Source of the DNA: Alistipes sp. UBA940
Lineage (GTDB): Bacteria; Bacteroidota; Bacteroidia; Bacteroidales; Rikenellaceae
Length of the DNA stretch: 21,518 bases
Assembly (NCBI GenBank): GCA_002293425.1
Contig: DBDE01000014.1
Span: 3,872-25,389, forward strand
Direction of reading: 5' to 3'
The position numbers were made by a program, and so were the translations under genes. A model generated the notes under the pieces. It was not told the origin of the DNA. It saw only the letters and a list, made by a program, of their open reading frames with translations, and made no database searches. Every line of letters starts with the position of its first letter. Position 1 is the first letter of the stretch. Positions 1 to 7,613 of this stretch are shown here, piece by piece.

Positions 1-902
1 GGCATTTCGCCTATAAAAGACAGCAAACCTTCACTCATAGGTACAATAACGCCGCTTTTGGTGCTGTGTCCCACTGTTTTTTCCTGCTCAAACCTCAACA
101 ACCTGTTAGCATAGTCGATATGCTTGTATCGAAGCACTTTCACATCGCAATATCGCAACCCCGTATAGAGGCAAAAGATAAACGCCCGTCTTATATGATC
201 GTTCTGTCCCTCGTAAGTCGTTGAGGCAAGCCGCACTACCTCTTCCTCGCTCAAAACATCCTTTCGCAATATCTGATCGTCCGCTATGCACACCACACCC
301 GTACACGGACTTTTTACCATAATATCGTGTTCAATGGCGTATTTGATAACCTTTTTGAACCTTTGGTAGATGCTTTTCGCTCCCTCGCCCTTACTCCGGC
401 TTTGTAGATACTCCACAAAATCGGCCATCATATCTTTGGTAAGTTGCTCCGGCTTAATGTGTGTGGCGTATATTGGGTGTTTCTGCTGTAAGAAGTCCTT
501 AAAACGATTGAGGGCGATTTGCACCATCCGTATATCCTTTTTGGTATAGCCGTCGATATACGCTTGAAAATAGTCCAAGAAATTAACGCCCTTTGCCGTG
601 AATAAGCGTTTGCCCGTGCGGTCTTTTTTAAGTTCCTGCTCCCGTTCCGCCCGTATCTCTTTGGCAAGCTCTAACGTTTCCTTGTTGGTTTGCCGTTCTT
701 TCGGGGTGCGCGGAGAGGCGAGAAGATAGAGGTTCAGGCTCTCTTTTTTGCGATGGTGCTGCGTCTTTGTCTTGCCCGTTTCCTCATCTATCCACTGCTT
801 ATGCCCCAAGTAATATTCCAAATAGAGGCTGATTCGCCCGTCCGAAAGTGTACGCTGTTGCAATTTCGGGTTTTCTTTGGTCTTTGCTTCTAACTTCGCC
901 AT
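1..902 (-). CDS. Tyrosine recombinase/integrase of a mobile element (partial, C-terminus beyond left edge)
   Basis: The frame stays open from an ATG at 902 to the left window edge, giving 300 residues. The N-terminal ~90 residues are rich in Lys/Arg and resemble the arm-type DNA-binding domain of Bacteroidetes integrases (SDGRISLYLEYYLG). A SAM-like core-binding region follows (LTKDMMADFVEYLQSRSKGEG). The catalytic domain then starts, with the first catalytic arginine in YTGLRYCDV and the beta-strand lysine in QEKT. The HxxR box and the tyrosine nucleophile would lie beyond the edge, so integrity cannot be judged. Family knowledge: such enzymes integrate and excise ICEs, prophages and similar elements. 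Adjacent repeats at 971-991 and 1102-1188 fit att/arm sites. A TATCTTTG -7 box lies at 944-951 on this strand. Confidence 0.9.
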   Translation of the reverse strand, partial: MAKLEAKTKENPKLQQRTLSDGRISLYLEYYLGHKQWIDEETGKTKTQHHRKKESLNLYLLASPRTPKERQTNKETLELAKEIRAEREQELKKDRTGKRLFTAKGVNFLDYFQAYIDGYTKKDIRMVQIALNRFKDFLQQKHPIYATHIKPEQLTKDMMADFVEYLQSRSKGEGAKSIYQRFKKVIKYAIEHDIMVKSPCTGVVCIADDQILRKDVLSEEEVVRLASTTYEGQNDHIRRAFIFCLYTGLRYCDVKVLRYKHIDYANRLLRFEQEKTVGHSTKSGVIVPMSEGLLSFIGEM

Positions 903-943
903 CCTTGCTATGCCTTTGTCTAACCGTGTTTTCCTTTGTTTGA

Positions 944-951
944 CAAAGATA
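944..951 (-). promoter_or_regulatory. -7 promoter box for the integrase gene
   Basis: Read on the minus strand this is TATCTTTG, matching the Bacteroidetes TAnnTTTG -7 element, about 42 bases before the integrase ATG. The position expected for the -33 box falls at the edge of the 971-991 direct repeats. Protein bound there could therefore repress the gene; this is inference. Confidence 0.5.
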
Positions 952-970
952 ATAAATATCTTTTTTCAAG

Positions 971-991
971 GTGTACTAAAAGTGTACTAAA
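971..991 (+). repeat. Paired 10-bp direct repeat GTGTACTAAA, 11-bp period (possible integrase arm site or operator)
   Basis: GTGTACTAAA occurs at 971-980 and again at 982-991, one helical turn apart. The pair sits just upstream of the integrase gene. It has the same layout as the pair at 1168-1188, which reads GTGGTGCAAA on the opposite strand, so both fit the pattern GTGnnnnAAA. Helically phased repeats flanking a core site are what arm-type integrase binding sites look like. Confidence 0.5.
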
Positions 992-1101
992 TGACAAAAC
1001 AAGGGAAAATATCGGCAAATTAGCGAAAGGTCAAAGTTAAAACGTTGATATACAGCAGATATATGTTCCGATGATTTCCGATATTTGCACGGTTGTGTAC
1101 T

Positions 1102-1113
1102 GGCTCCGGGTAC
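1102..1113 (+). other. Candidate attachment-site core (tRNA-3'-end-like), copy 1
   Basis: GGCTCCGGGTAC is identical to 2370-2381 and in the same orientation. In both places a long hairpin follows at once. The motif resembles the end of a T-stem plus the 3' acceptor strand of a tRNA gene, a common integration target. I cannot find the rest of a tRNA upstream, so this would be a footprint rather than a functional gene. Confidence 0.4.
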
Positions 1114-1160
1114 AAGAAAAACCGCAATTCGTTGATAATCAGCGATTGCGGTTTTCTTGT
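1112..1160. terminator. Long near-perfect hairpin, bidirectional terminator
   Basis: The left arm at 1112-1127 pairs with the right arm at 1146-1160, with one bulged A. The interior 1130-1144 pairs further (CGTTGAT/ATCAGCG with one G-U). A-rich and T-rich flanks allow termination in both directions. It can end minus-strand transcription from the hydrolase gene at 1283-2200. Confidence 0.6.
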
Positions 1161-1167
1161 TTCGGTT

Positions 1168-1188
1168 TTTGCACCACATTTGCACCAC
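1168..1188 (-). repeat. Paired 10-bp direct repeat, 11-bp period (possible arm site)
   Basis: TTTGCACCAC occurs at 1168-1177 and 1179-1188 (plus-strand reading). It mirrors the 971-991 pair in period and size, on the other side of the GGCTCCGGGTAC/hairpin element, and in opposite orientation. The stretch 903-1282 holds no credible gene, only this repeat region. Confidence 0.45.
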
Positions 1189-1282
1189 TCGTCGTCGATT
1201 TCGGGAAAATGTAGGTGGTTTTTTCGGGCGTTGAGGTGGGGTGCGAGCCGAGATGTACTTGTCCGCACGGAAGACGAATTCA

Positions 1283-2200
1283 TTACAGCATATTGTTTAT
1301 AAATCCTATGATCGTTCCGGTATACTCCGCATCTTCTTCCGGATTCGCGAAATGCTCCGTGATGAAATGCAAATCTCCTTCCCGTACAAATGTCTGCGTA
1401 TGCGCCGGAGCGAGGGCCTTCAATTTCTCAAAACTCCCGAACGGAACCTGCGTGTCGTCCTTGCTGTGCATCAACAGAATGGGTCTTTCGCCCAACTTTT
1501 CGATCTCCAGCCGCGGCTTGATGCGCCGACTCTCCGCACCGAAGAAGAAATACGACGCAAGATGGACGAAAGGTCGCTCAATTTCGGCGATGATCCGGGG
1601 AACTTGTGTCCGCATATTGTCGCAAAAGACCTCTTCACATGAGGAGAACGCCGACAGGGATATCACTGCGTCGATGTCGTCCACCTCACCTGCGGCGTTG
1701 ATGGCTGTCGCTGCCCCCATCGATACGCCGAAAGCGACAATGGGAACGCCGTCGTACAACGGTTTTTCCTTGATATATGCTACTGCCGCCTCAACATCGC
1801 GCCACTCTTTGTATCCGACCGATATTTTGTCTCCGTCGCTCTCCCCGTGCGCACGCATATCGAGCAGAATGGTCGCGAAACCGTGTTCACGGAAGAGTTT
1901 TGCATGACCGAAATAGACGGTTGCCGAGGGACCGTGCATCCCCGACAGGCAGATAACGACGGCTTTCGGAGCGTCCGTCGTCACCTCCCATGCCGAGATG
2001 TCGAGCCCATCCTCCGTTTTTACAAAGAAGTGCTCTGCCTCGAGCCCGAACTGGTCCGGTGTAAATGTCTGATTGAAGTCCACGTGCATGCCAAGCATGG
2101 ATTTCATGATGAAACAGGGAATCGCGGTGAAAGCGATGAGGCTCACGAAAACGATCGTGCTAATTGTCCACAATATGGCCTTTTTTCGGGATTTTTTCAT
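1283..2200 (-). CDS. Alpha/beta hydrolase, membrane-anchored
   Basis: A 305-residue protein starting MKKSRKKAILW. An in-frame ATG 22 codons further upstream is unlikely, because the -7 box at 2224-2231 lies between the two starts. Residues ~8-30 form a single hydrophobic segment behind a Lys/Arg-rich end, so the enzyme is probably anchored facing the periplasm. The nucleophile elbow is GVSMG (Ser160), the acid is in HSKDDTQVP (Asp248/249) and the histidine is in GDLHF (His278). Family knowledge: serine hydrolases with this fold act on esters or amides; the substrate is not predictable here. The gene stands alone between two copies of the GGCTCCGGGTAC/hairpin element, so it may be accessory. 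Confidence 0.85.
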   Translation of the reverse strand: MKKSRKKAILWTISTIVFVSLIAFTAIPCFIMKSMLGMHVDFNQTFTPDQFGLEAEHFFVKTEDGLDISAWEVTTDAPKAVVICLSGMHGPSATVYFGHAKLFREHGFATILLDMRAHGESDGDKISVGYKEWRDVEAAVAYIKEKPLYDGVPIVAFGVSMGAATAINAAGEVDDIDAVISLSAFSSCEEVFCDNMRTQVPRIIAEIERPFVHLASYFFFGAESRRIKPRLEIEKLGERPILLMHSKDDTQVPFGSFEKLKALAPAHTQTFVREGDLHFITEHFANPEEDAEYTGTIIGFINNML

Positions 2201-2223
2201 GTGTAATAATTTTTTTGCTGTTG

Positions 2224-2254
2224 CAAATATATACAATATGGCTGGAACTCCAAA
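2224..2254 (-). promoter_or_regulatory. Promoter of the alpha/beta hydrolase gene
   Basis: On the minus strand TTTG (2254-2251) and TATATTTG (2231-2224) are separated by exactly 19 bases. This is the Bacteroidetes -33/-7 consensus. It ends 23 bases before the chosen ATG. Confidence 0.7.
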
Positions 2255-2369
2255 CCAATCCCGCACAAAAAGTTATCCCCTATCGTGAAGTACTTGAACG
2301 GATTGTTATAGAACTTTGACGAATGATTTCGATTTACCTCAAAATGGCGATTTTTGACTGCCCTTAATC

Positions 2370-2381
2370 GGCTCCGGGTAC
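2370..2381 (+). other. Candidate attachment-site core, copy 2
   Basis: An exact 12-base copy of 1102-1113 in direct orientation, again followed at once by a long hairpin. The upstream sequence is unrelated to that of copy 1, so the shared unit is the 12-mer plus hairpin architecture rather than a longer duplication. Confidence 0.4.
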
Positions 2382-2382
2382 C

Positions 2383-2419
2383 AAAAATCCCTGTTAATCA
2401 ACTGATTGACAGGGATTTT
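2383..2419. terminator. Hairpin terminator overlapping the acetyltransferase stop codon
   Basis: Arms 2383-2400 and 2403-2419 pair almost fully (core ATCCCTGT / ACAGGGAT with inner TTAATCA / TGATTGA) around a two-base loop. It is flanked by an A-run and a T-run, so it can work in both directions. The last codons of the minus-strand acetyltransferase gene lie inside it. Confidence 0.65.
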
Positions 2420-3132
2420 CTCTTTGAAGCGGAATACTCCTGTTCGTCCACTTCGGCGAAAGCCCGCTCGAAATCTTTTTGGTGAGATAGCACGAGCTTT
2501 TCCATTGGCGGGAACGTAGCGTCGAACATCTCCAGCCCGCTTTCGTCGGGATAGAGCGCTTCGGAGAATTTGAGTACGCCCGCCACTCCGTTCAAAGCCC
2601 CGTCGTACAGCGGCAGAGCCATGATGCCGGTATAGAACTTGCCGTCGGGCATAGAGATGTTCCACTTTTTCGTGCCGACGAACCCGTAGGGATGGTAGTG
2701 ATATGTGAACCCGCCAAGCACGATGGCGCGGTGTCCGAGGGCTCGGGCACGGTCGATGGCGTGGGTTATCAACCGGCGACCAAGCCCCTGCCGGTGTAAT
2801 TCCGGCGTAATGCTCACCGGCCCGAGGTGGATGACCGGTATCTCCTCACCCGACGGATTCACCACCCAAGCGCGGGTGAAATGGATGCTTCCGACGATCT
2901 CGCCCTGTCGCTCTATCACAAAAGAGAGTTCCGGCATATAGTCCGCGTGATGGCGCATTGTGTGGACAAGGTGATGCTCACTTGCGCCCGGAACGTACAA
3001 ATTCCAGAACGCATTGCGAGTGATCTCTTCCACTCGCCGATAATCGGTGGGCTGTTCGTTTCGTATCGTAACCGTGATTCGGCCTAAATCGTCTATCGAT
3101 GTTTCTGTGATTTGTATGTTTTTAGTATTCAT
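2398..3132 (-). CDS. GNAT-family N-acetyltransferase (YhbS-like)
   Basis: A 244-residue protein. I start it at MNTKNIQITE; an ATG ten codons upstream overlaps the likely -7 box. The acetyl-CoA pyrophosphate-binding loop is visible as ITPELHRQGLGRRLI, preceded by the beta-strand IHLGPVSI. A YhbS-like stretch follows (VLGGFTYHYHPYGFVG). Family knowledge: these enzymes move an acetyl group from acetyl-CoA to an amine; the acceptor is unknown. The C-terminus SLSIS is encoded within the 2383-2419 hairpin, so the native tail may have been replaced or extended when that element arrived. A TATTTTTG -7 box sits at 3160-3167. Confidence 0.85.
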   Translation of the reverse strand: MNTKNIQITETSIDDLGRITVTIRNEQPTDYRRVEEITRNAFWNLYVPGASEHHLVHTMRHHADYMPELSFVIERQGEIVGSIHFTRAWVVNPSGEEIPVIHLGPVSITPELHRQGLGRRLITHAIDRARALGHRAIVLGGFTYHYHPYGFVGTKKWNISMPDGKFYTGIMALPLYDGALNGVAGVLKFSEALYPDESGLEMFDATFPPMEKLVLSHQKDFERAFAEVDEQEYSASKRKSLSIS

Positions 3133-3159
3133 TGTTTTATTGCGTGTTAGTGGCTTCGG

Positions 3160-3167
3160 CAAAAATA
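3160..3167 (-). promoter_or_regulatory. -7 box of the acetyltransferase gene
   Basis: The minus strand reads TATTTTTG, fitting TAnnTTTG, 27 bases before the ATG. The nearest upstream TTTG is only 14 bases away, so the -33 match is poor. Confidence 0.4.
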
Positions 3168-3216
3168 CGAAATCGTTTTCACAAACGGGACGATATAGGT
3201 GGTGCCGCTCAAAAAG

Positions 3217-4290
3217 TCAGTTAAACACGATTTTTGCAGGGGCGACACCGACCGTGATGCTCCACAGAAGCCTCCCCGCAGGCGAATAGCAGTGCACCCT
3301 GCCGTCGGCGACGAAGCCCGCCGCGTCGGTCACAAAAATCTCGCTGCTCTCGGGCTCGATAGCTACCGCATAAGGCGTAACTATTTGACTATCAGTACCA
3401 TCGGTGATGAAACTGCCACGCACCGCGCCCTCCGAAAACAGGGAATATGAGATGGTCGCCGCATAGCCGTTCGCCGGATCGTAGAACACCCCGAGCGAGT
3501 AAATCGCCCCGCTCTTCACCGCCACGGACGAACCCGTTATGGGTAGCTCTATGACCGTATCTTGCTGTGTATCAATCATATAGAGGTTGGTGGCCATCCA
3601 CGGAACGGCAACCAACTTGCCATTTCCGGCATCGACCAGAGTGCGCAAATTGGGCGCGACACGAAATTTTTTCACCTCGGTGAAGGTTGCAAGGTCGATC
3701 ACACTCACGCGGTCGTCATACATCGGCGCAACGCAACTGCCTGAGTTACATACATATAGCTGTTCGCCAACGACCGCGAGACCGTCCGGTTGGAAGCCCA
3801 CTTCGCACTGACCGACTATGAGCATCGTCCCCAGGTCGATCTTGGTCACCGTCCCGAGATGGTTGCCCTGATCGAAAGTCGCCTCGCCCCACGACGTGAC
3901 GTATGCAAAACCGCCTTTGAACGCTATGTCGCGCGGATTTCGGAGCGGAATCGTGGCTTCGAGCTCGACGGTTTCAGCCTCGACGACCTGCACCAGACCC
4001 GACCCGTTCATCACCGCAAACAGGTGTCCGTCGTGGAGCGCGAGGTCGTTCCCCGTGTCGCCCAGCCCCATCGTTTCGTCGGGATTGCGTGCCTCGAAAA
4101 TGTTGGTTATCAGCGAGTTAGAGTCGTAGTCGAAGAAGTCGAGGGTGGAGTTGTTCGCCCCCATTTGTCCCTCGTTGAGCACAAAAAATCCTTTACCCAA
4201 CGTGCGTTCGTCGGGCGGCGGAACGGGATGGTCGTTTTTGCCTTCGCAGGCGATCAAAAGCAGTGCGAAAAAAAATGCTAATCGTCTCAT
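3217..4290 (-). CDS. btuG: Surface lipoprotein beta-propeller, BtuG-type cobalamin-binding protein
   Basis: A 357-residue protein with a lipoprotein signal (MRRLAFFFALLLIAC, Cys15), so a lipid-anchored exported protein. The mature part starts with a hydrophilic Pro/Asp-rich linker, then FVLNEGQMGANNSTLDFFD, typical of the DUF5074/YncE-like propellers of Bacteroidetes. Blade-like repeats follow (DIAFKGGFAYVTSWG, GLAVVGEQLYVCNSG, YAVAIEPESSEIFVTDAAG). Known for the family: BtuG of Bacteroides caps BtuB at the cell surface and binds vitamin B12 extremely tightly. The gene overlaps btuB by ATGA at 4287-4290 and lies downstream of a cobalamin riboswitch. That supports BtuG over other propellers; the symbol rests mainly on context. 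Confidence 0.8.
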   Translation of the reverse strand: MRRLAFFFALLLIACEGKNDHPVPPPDERTLGKGFFVLNEGQMGANNSTLDFFDYDSNSLITNIFEARNPDETMGLGDTGNDLALHDGHLFAVMNGSGLVQVVEAETVELEATIPLRNPRDIAFKGGFAYVTSWGEATFDQGNHLGTVTKIDLGTMLIVGQCEVGFQPDGLAVVGEQLYVCNSGSCVAPMYDDRVSVIDLATFTEVKKFRVAPNLRTLVDAGNGKLVAVPWMATNLYMIDTQQDTVIELPITGSSVAVKSGAIYSLGVFYDPANGYAATISYSLFSEGAVRGSFITDGTDSQIVTPYAVAIEPESSEIFVTDAAGFVADGRVHCYSPAGRLLWSITVGVAPAKIVFN

Positions 4291-6206
4291 AATGAAATAG
4301 TTAAGTTTAATTTAAAGTTAGTTCCCGGCATCGGGTACCACCGCACGACTTCGTAGCGACGGTTGAAAATATTGTTGATGTGGATCGAAATTTTCGCTTT
4401 TCCGAGTTCGCGGCCGACCGAAACGTCGTGGGTGTGCCACGCGTCGAGACGGTTCATAACTGTTTGACTACCAATGCGATAGCGTATGCCAGTGAAGATT
4501 GCGCTCCAGCCCGCCGACCATTTGGGCCACGACAGAACGGCACCGAACGACCCGCTGTGGCGCGGCAGATAGGGCACGGCATCGCCCCGAGAGGCGTCCT
4601 GAAAAGTGTAGCTCAATCGGCTCTTTATCAGCAAGTTAGCTATGCAAAAGCGAGGTTCGACGACTGCATCCACTCCTCGAATTTCGACCTTTCCGAGGTT
4701 GAGCATCGTCCACGAAAACTGGTTTGCGGTGGGCGTGGCGACGATTTTGTCGCGCACCCGATTGATGTACGCGTCGACGGAGGCGGTCAGAAAAGTTCCC
4801 AGAAATTCCGCGCCCGCGCTCCACTGCACGGCGAATTCAGGTCGCAGGCTGCGGTTACCTAAGTCGTTGTAGTACAGGTCGTTAAAGGTCGGCAGGCGCA
4901 TCGTTTTTTTGAACATTGCGCGCACCGAAAGGCTTTGCGATACGCTCCACGATGCCGAAACGGAGGGCGAAAAAATGCCCTTTTGCGACGCTGTGTTTTT
5001 GCCGAAATCGCGCGTTGCGGTCCACAAAACGGAGGCTTGAATGTTCACTTTGCGCAGGTCGAGAGCCGTTGCTGCGGAGGCAAAAATGGTCAGGCGGCGC
5101 GGGTCGGGAAAGAGTTCGTCGACACGCGGCGAGATTTCGGCGGCGAGCGTATTGTATTGAATATCAGCACTTAACGACGCACTCCAACGTCTGGCAAGGT
5201 CGAACAGATTGGCCGCCGAGAGATAAAATTCGCTCTGCCGAAACCGCTGCGAATTGTATCGAGTGCCATCCCACGCCGCCTTGGCCTGTGCCCGAAGCGA
5301 GTAGAACGACGTAAATCGTTGACGGACAGTGGTTTGCGCAAAAAACGAAACATCTCCCTGGCGATCGTCGGGAGGCGGCACGGAATCCTCGGCGCGCTTG
5401 ATGACCGCGCCCGGATAGCCCCGCTCGGAGGCGTAGAAATAGGCCCTTGCACTCCATTCGCCCGTTTTTTGCGAGCCCTGGTTGCCGCCCTCGTGATGCA
5501 AATTGCCCATCGCCGACGCCTCGATCCGCAGGAACCTCACGTCGCCGTTGGTGCGCATCCCGACCGTGTCCCAACCCCCCTCGCGCGCGTATCTGAAGCG
5601 GTATTTGCCCGACGAATAGAGTCCTTCCGCGCTCACCGAGCCGCTCACGCGGGACGAAAATCGTCGCTCCCACACTGTCGCCGGATTGATTGTGGCAAAC
5701 GATCCGCCCTTGATGGAGCCGCGGAAATTGTTCGTTTTGCCCTCCGAAAATTGCGGTTTTCGCGGCTCGATATAGAGCCCGCTCGACGAAGCCAACTGTT
5801 TGGCTGACAGGAAGATAGAGCCCGCCGAGCCGTTGTAGAGCCGAACGTCGGCGATGTTTTCGAGCGAAAAACGCCCCAAATCGACCACGCCGTTCTGGGC
5901 ATTCCCGAGGGCGATCCCGTCGTAGAAAACGCCCGTGTGTTGGCTCCCCAGGCCGTGAACGTCGACGGTTTTCATTCCGCCCACGCCGCCATAGTCTTTG
6001 ATCCGGACGCCCGAAAAATGGCGCATCGCTTCGGCCACCGAACCCGACGACAAAGCCGTAAGTTGCTCGTTATCAAGCGATTGCATAACAGTGTTCCGTG
6101 CCTCTCTCGAAGCCGAAATCACAACACTATCCACCCGCACGACACTCTGACCGGCCGCGGCGGATAGACAAAAAATAGCCAAAAACAGCAAAAAACTGCG
6201 TTCCAT
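4287..6206 (-). CDS. btuB: TonB-dependent outer-membrane cobalamin receptor
   Basis: 639 residues with a signal peptide (residues 1-19, ending AAAGQS). A TonB-box-like segment follows (VDSVVISASRE), then a plug domain at about residues 35-140 (GVRIKDYGGVGGMKTVDVHGLGSQHTG split across the plug core). The rest is an amphipathic beta-barrel with alternating aromatic strands, e.g. RLPTFNDLYYNDLGNRSLRPE, ending in INNIFNRRYEVVRWYPMPG and a hydrophobic last strand. The plug is of the BtuB/vitamin-receptor type, not the longer SusC type. Role: energised import of B12 across the outer membrane. Expression should fall when cobalamin is abundant, because the leader carries a cobalamin riboswitch. No BtuCDF transporter genes are in the window. 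Confidence 0.88.
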   Translation of the reverse strand: MERSFLLFLAIFCLSAAAGQSVVRVDSVVISASREARNTVMQSLDNEQLTALSSGSVAEAMRHFSGVRIKDYGGVGGMKTVDVHGLGSQHTGVFYDGIALGNAQNGVVDLGRFSLENIADVRLYNGSAGSIFLSAKQLASSSGLYIEPRKPQFSEGKTNNFRGSIKGGSFATINPATVWERRFSSRVSGSVSAEGLYSSGKYRFRYAREGGWDTVGMRTNGDVRFLRIEASAMGNLHHEGGNQGSQKTGEWSARAYFYASERGYPGAVIKRAEDSVPPPDDRQGDVSFFAQTTVRQRFTSFYSLRAQAKAAWDGTRYNSQRFRQSEFYLSAANLFDLARRWSASLSADIQYNTLAAEISPRVDELFPDPRRLTIFASAATALDLRKVNIQASVLWTATRDFGKNTASQKGIFSPSVSASWSVSQSLSVRAMFKKTMRLPTFNDLYYNDLGNRSLRPEFAVQWSAGAEFLGTFLTASVDAYINRVRDKIVATPTANQFSWTMLNLGKVEIRGVDAVVEPRFCIANLLIKSRLSYTFQDASRGDAVPYLPRHSGSFGAVLSWPKWSAGWSAIFTGIRYRIGSQTVMNRLDAWHTHDVSVGRELGKAKISIHINNIFNRRYEVVRWYPMPGTNFKLNLTISL

Positions 6207-6236
6207 TCTCTGTGGATTCAGTTAAACAATCGAGAA

Positions 6237-6349
6237 CCGCAATCGTTTGGATTTTCTGACTCGGCGTTTTGGGGGCGAAAACCCCTCAACGAACCTTACA
6301 GTAGCAGGAACTGTTGCCGCTTTTCACGGCATTCCCCAACCGATTGCGG
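6237..6349 (-). ncRNA. Cobalamin riboswitch
   Basis: In the leader of btuB. On the minus strand the conserved core reads GGGGAATGCCGTGAAAAGCG followed by GGCAACAGTTCCTGCTACTGT, the usual conserved pattern of B12 riboswitches. A reduced B12-box-like stretch follows (GAGTCAGAAAATCC). The closing helix is plain: 6336-6349 pairs with 6237-6250 over 14 positions with one mismatch. The element ends 30 bases before the btuB ATG, so control may be at translation initiation or by a downstream fold; I see no obvious terminator. Known behaviour: ligand binding represses B12 uptake genes. Confidence 0.9.
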
Positions 6350-6352
6350 GTG

Positions 6353-6360
6353 CAAAGATA
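6353..6360 (-). promoter_or_regulatory. -7 box of the btuB-btuG operon
   Basis: The minus strand reads TATCTTTG, immediately upstream of the riboswitch. The transcript would start close to the first helix of the aptamer. The -33 match is weak. Confidence 0.6.
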
Positions 6361-6422
6361 ATTGAAAATTGAAAATTGACAATGGAAAATTTAAAAAACA
6401 CCCACTGCCGCAGACCAAAAAA

Positions 6423-7613
6423 TCAATCAGAATTCCACTCCTCGGTGTCGTAAACGACAGGACGAGAAGGCTCTAACTGTTTGAGTATCAGGTAGTTTTC
6501 GTAGAGATTGATCCCGTTTGCCGAGCCGTCCGCAGCAAGCGAAAACATCGCCACCGAGGGATGATTCTTCGCGCGGTGATACATCGCAAGGGCGCGCCGG
6601 CGATACTCGTCCGAAAAAGCCGGATCGTTCGACGGATTGCCACCGCGACGGCGACTCTCGCCGCTCTTATGGGTGTCGATGTCGGCCGTCGGACAGACAA
6701 AAATCCCCACTCGATCGCACCTGTCGTAGAACTCGTCCGAAGCAGGTAATCCTGTGAGTATCAACAAGTTAACCCCTTCGGACTTAGTCTTCTCGACACT
6801 ATCTTTCGACGGATCGAATTTCCGCGACACAAACTTCCGCACACCCTCGCGCTGGAAAGCAACCTTGTACGACACACGCTCCCTCGTGCGGCCGTTTTGG
6901 GTGGTCTTAACAACGAGCGAATAGAGGTTCGGCTCCTCGATTTTCCACTCCTTCGCCCCGCGGACGTTGGCAAAAAATCGCACCGTGTCGTCGCGCCGCA
7001 TATCGAGCGAAAAGTCCTTGTCCTCCCACGCAACCACCTGACCATCAGGCGATAAGAGTTCGTACGCAACATTGTACGTCAGCTCGTTCAGTCGATGGGA
7101 GCGCATCACCACCCCAAGTTCCAGCAGACCATTGGCATTCTCGAACCTGCTTTTGACGCTGATGTCGCGCACGCGCATAAGCGGCTGGGACAAAATTTTC
7201 ACTCCGCCCAGCAATTTCGGCTCGGTTTCGGGGTGCGAATCCTCCAAAATTTCGGCCTCATAATGCTCCCTGATCACGATTTGCAATTCGTTCACCCCTT
7301 CGCGCGACGCTTCGGTGATGTCGAACTCGGCAGGCTCGGCACCGATCGAGTTCTCGGCAACTTTTCGGCCATTGACGTTGACGGTGTATGCGCCCGAAAC
7401 CCCCTCCAAACGCACAAATTGACGTCTGTCGACCCATTCGAACGGGATCCGGAAAGGGGCGGCAAAAGTGGTGCTGTCGGCGGTTTTTGCAACATCGAAA
7501 TCGCCGATTTCCTGCACCCACTGCGCCTCGCGCCGCACGGTTCCATACCGCGCGGGCTCCTGCGCCGCCGCAAAAACCGGAGTCAACAACAGCAAAAATA
7601 GAAGCCTTTTCAT
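6423..7613 (-). CDS. Secreted GH2-fold protein lacking catalytic residues
   Basis: 396 residues, starting at MKRLLFLLLL. The signal peptide ends at VFAAAQ. The open frame continues upstream, but only MKRLL gives a signal peptide, and a -7 box sits directly before it. Order of parts: jelly-roll sugar-binding domain (~30-140, with the GH2-like NGRKVAEN), Ig-like beta-sandwich (~150-250), then a shrunken barrel. The GH2 signature normally ending in WSLGNE is present as NHPSVAMFSLAAD (350-362), so the acid/base Glu is gone. The protein stops at RPVVYDTEEWNSD, before the nucleophile region. Inference: a carbohydrate-binding or structural pseudo-enzyme, not an active beta-galactosidase. An alternative is a decaying gene, but the frame is clean. 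Confidence 0.75.
   Translation of the reverse strand: MKRLLFLLLLTPVFAAAQEPARYGTVRREAQWVQEIGDFDVAKTADSTTFAAPFRIPFEWVDRRQFVRLEGVSGAYTVNVNGRKVAENSIGAEPAEFDITEASREGVNELQIVIREHYEAEILEDSHPETEPKLLGGVKILSQPLMRVRDISVKSRFENANGLLELGVVMRSHRLNELTYNVAYELLSPDGQVVAWEDKDFSLDMRRDDTVRFFANVRGAKEWKIEEPNLYSLVVKTTQNGRTRERVSYKVAFQREGVRKFVSRKFDPSKDSVEKTKSEGVNLLILTGLPASDEFYDRCDRVGIFVCPTADIDTHKSGESRRRGGNPSNDPAFSDEYRRRALAMYHRAKNHPSVAMFSLAADGSANGINLYENYLILKQLEPSRPVVYDTEEWNSD

Noticed and set aside
1102..1113. Functional tRNA gene ending at GGCTCCGGGTAC
   Set aside because: No D-arm, anticodon arm or matching 5' acceptor strand can be found upstream of either copy.
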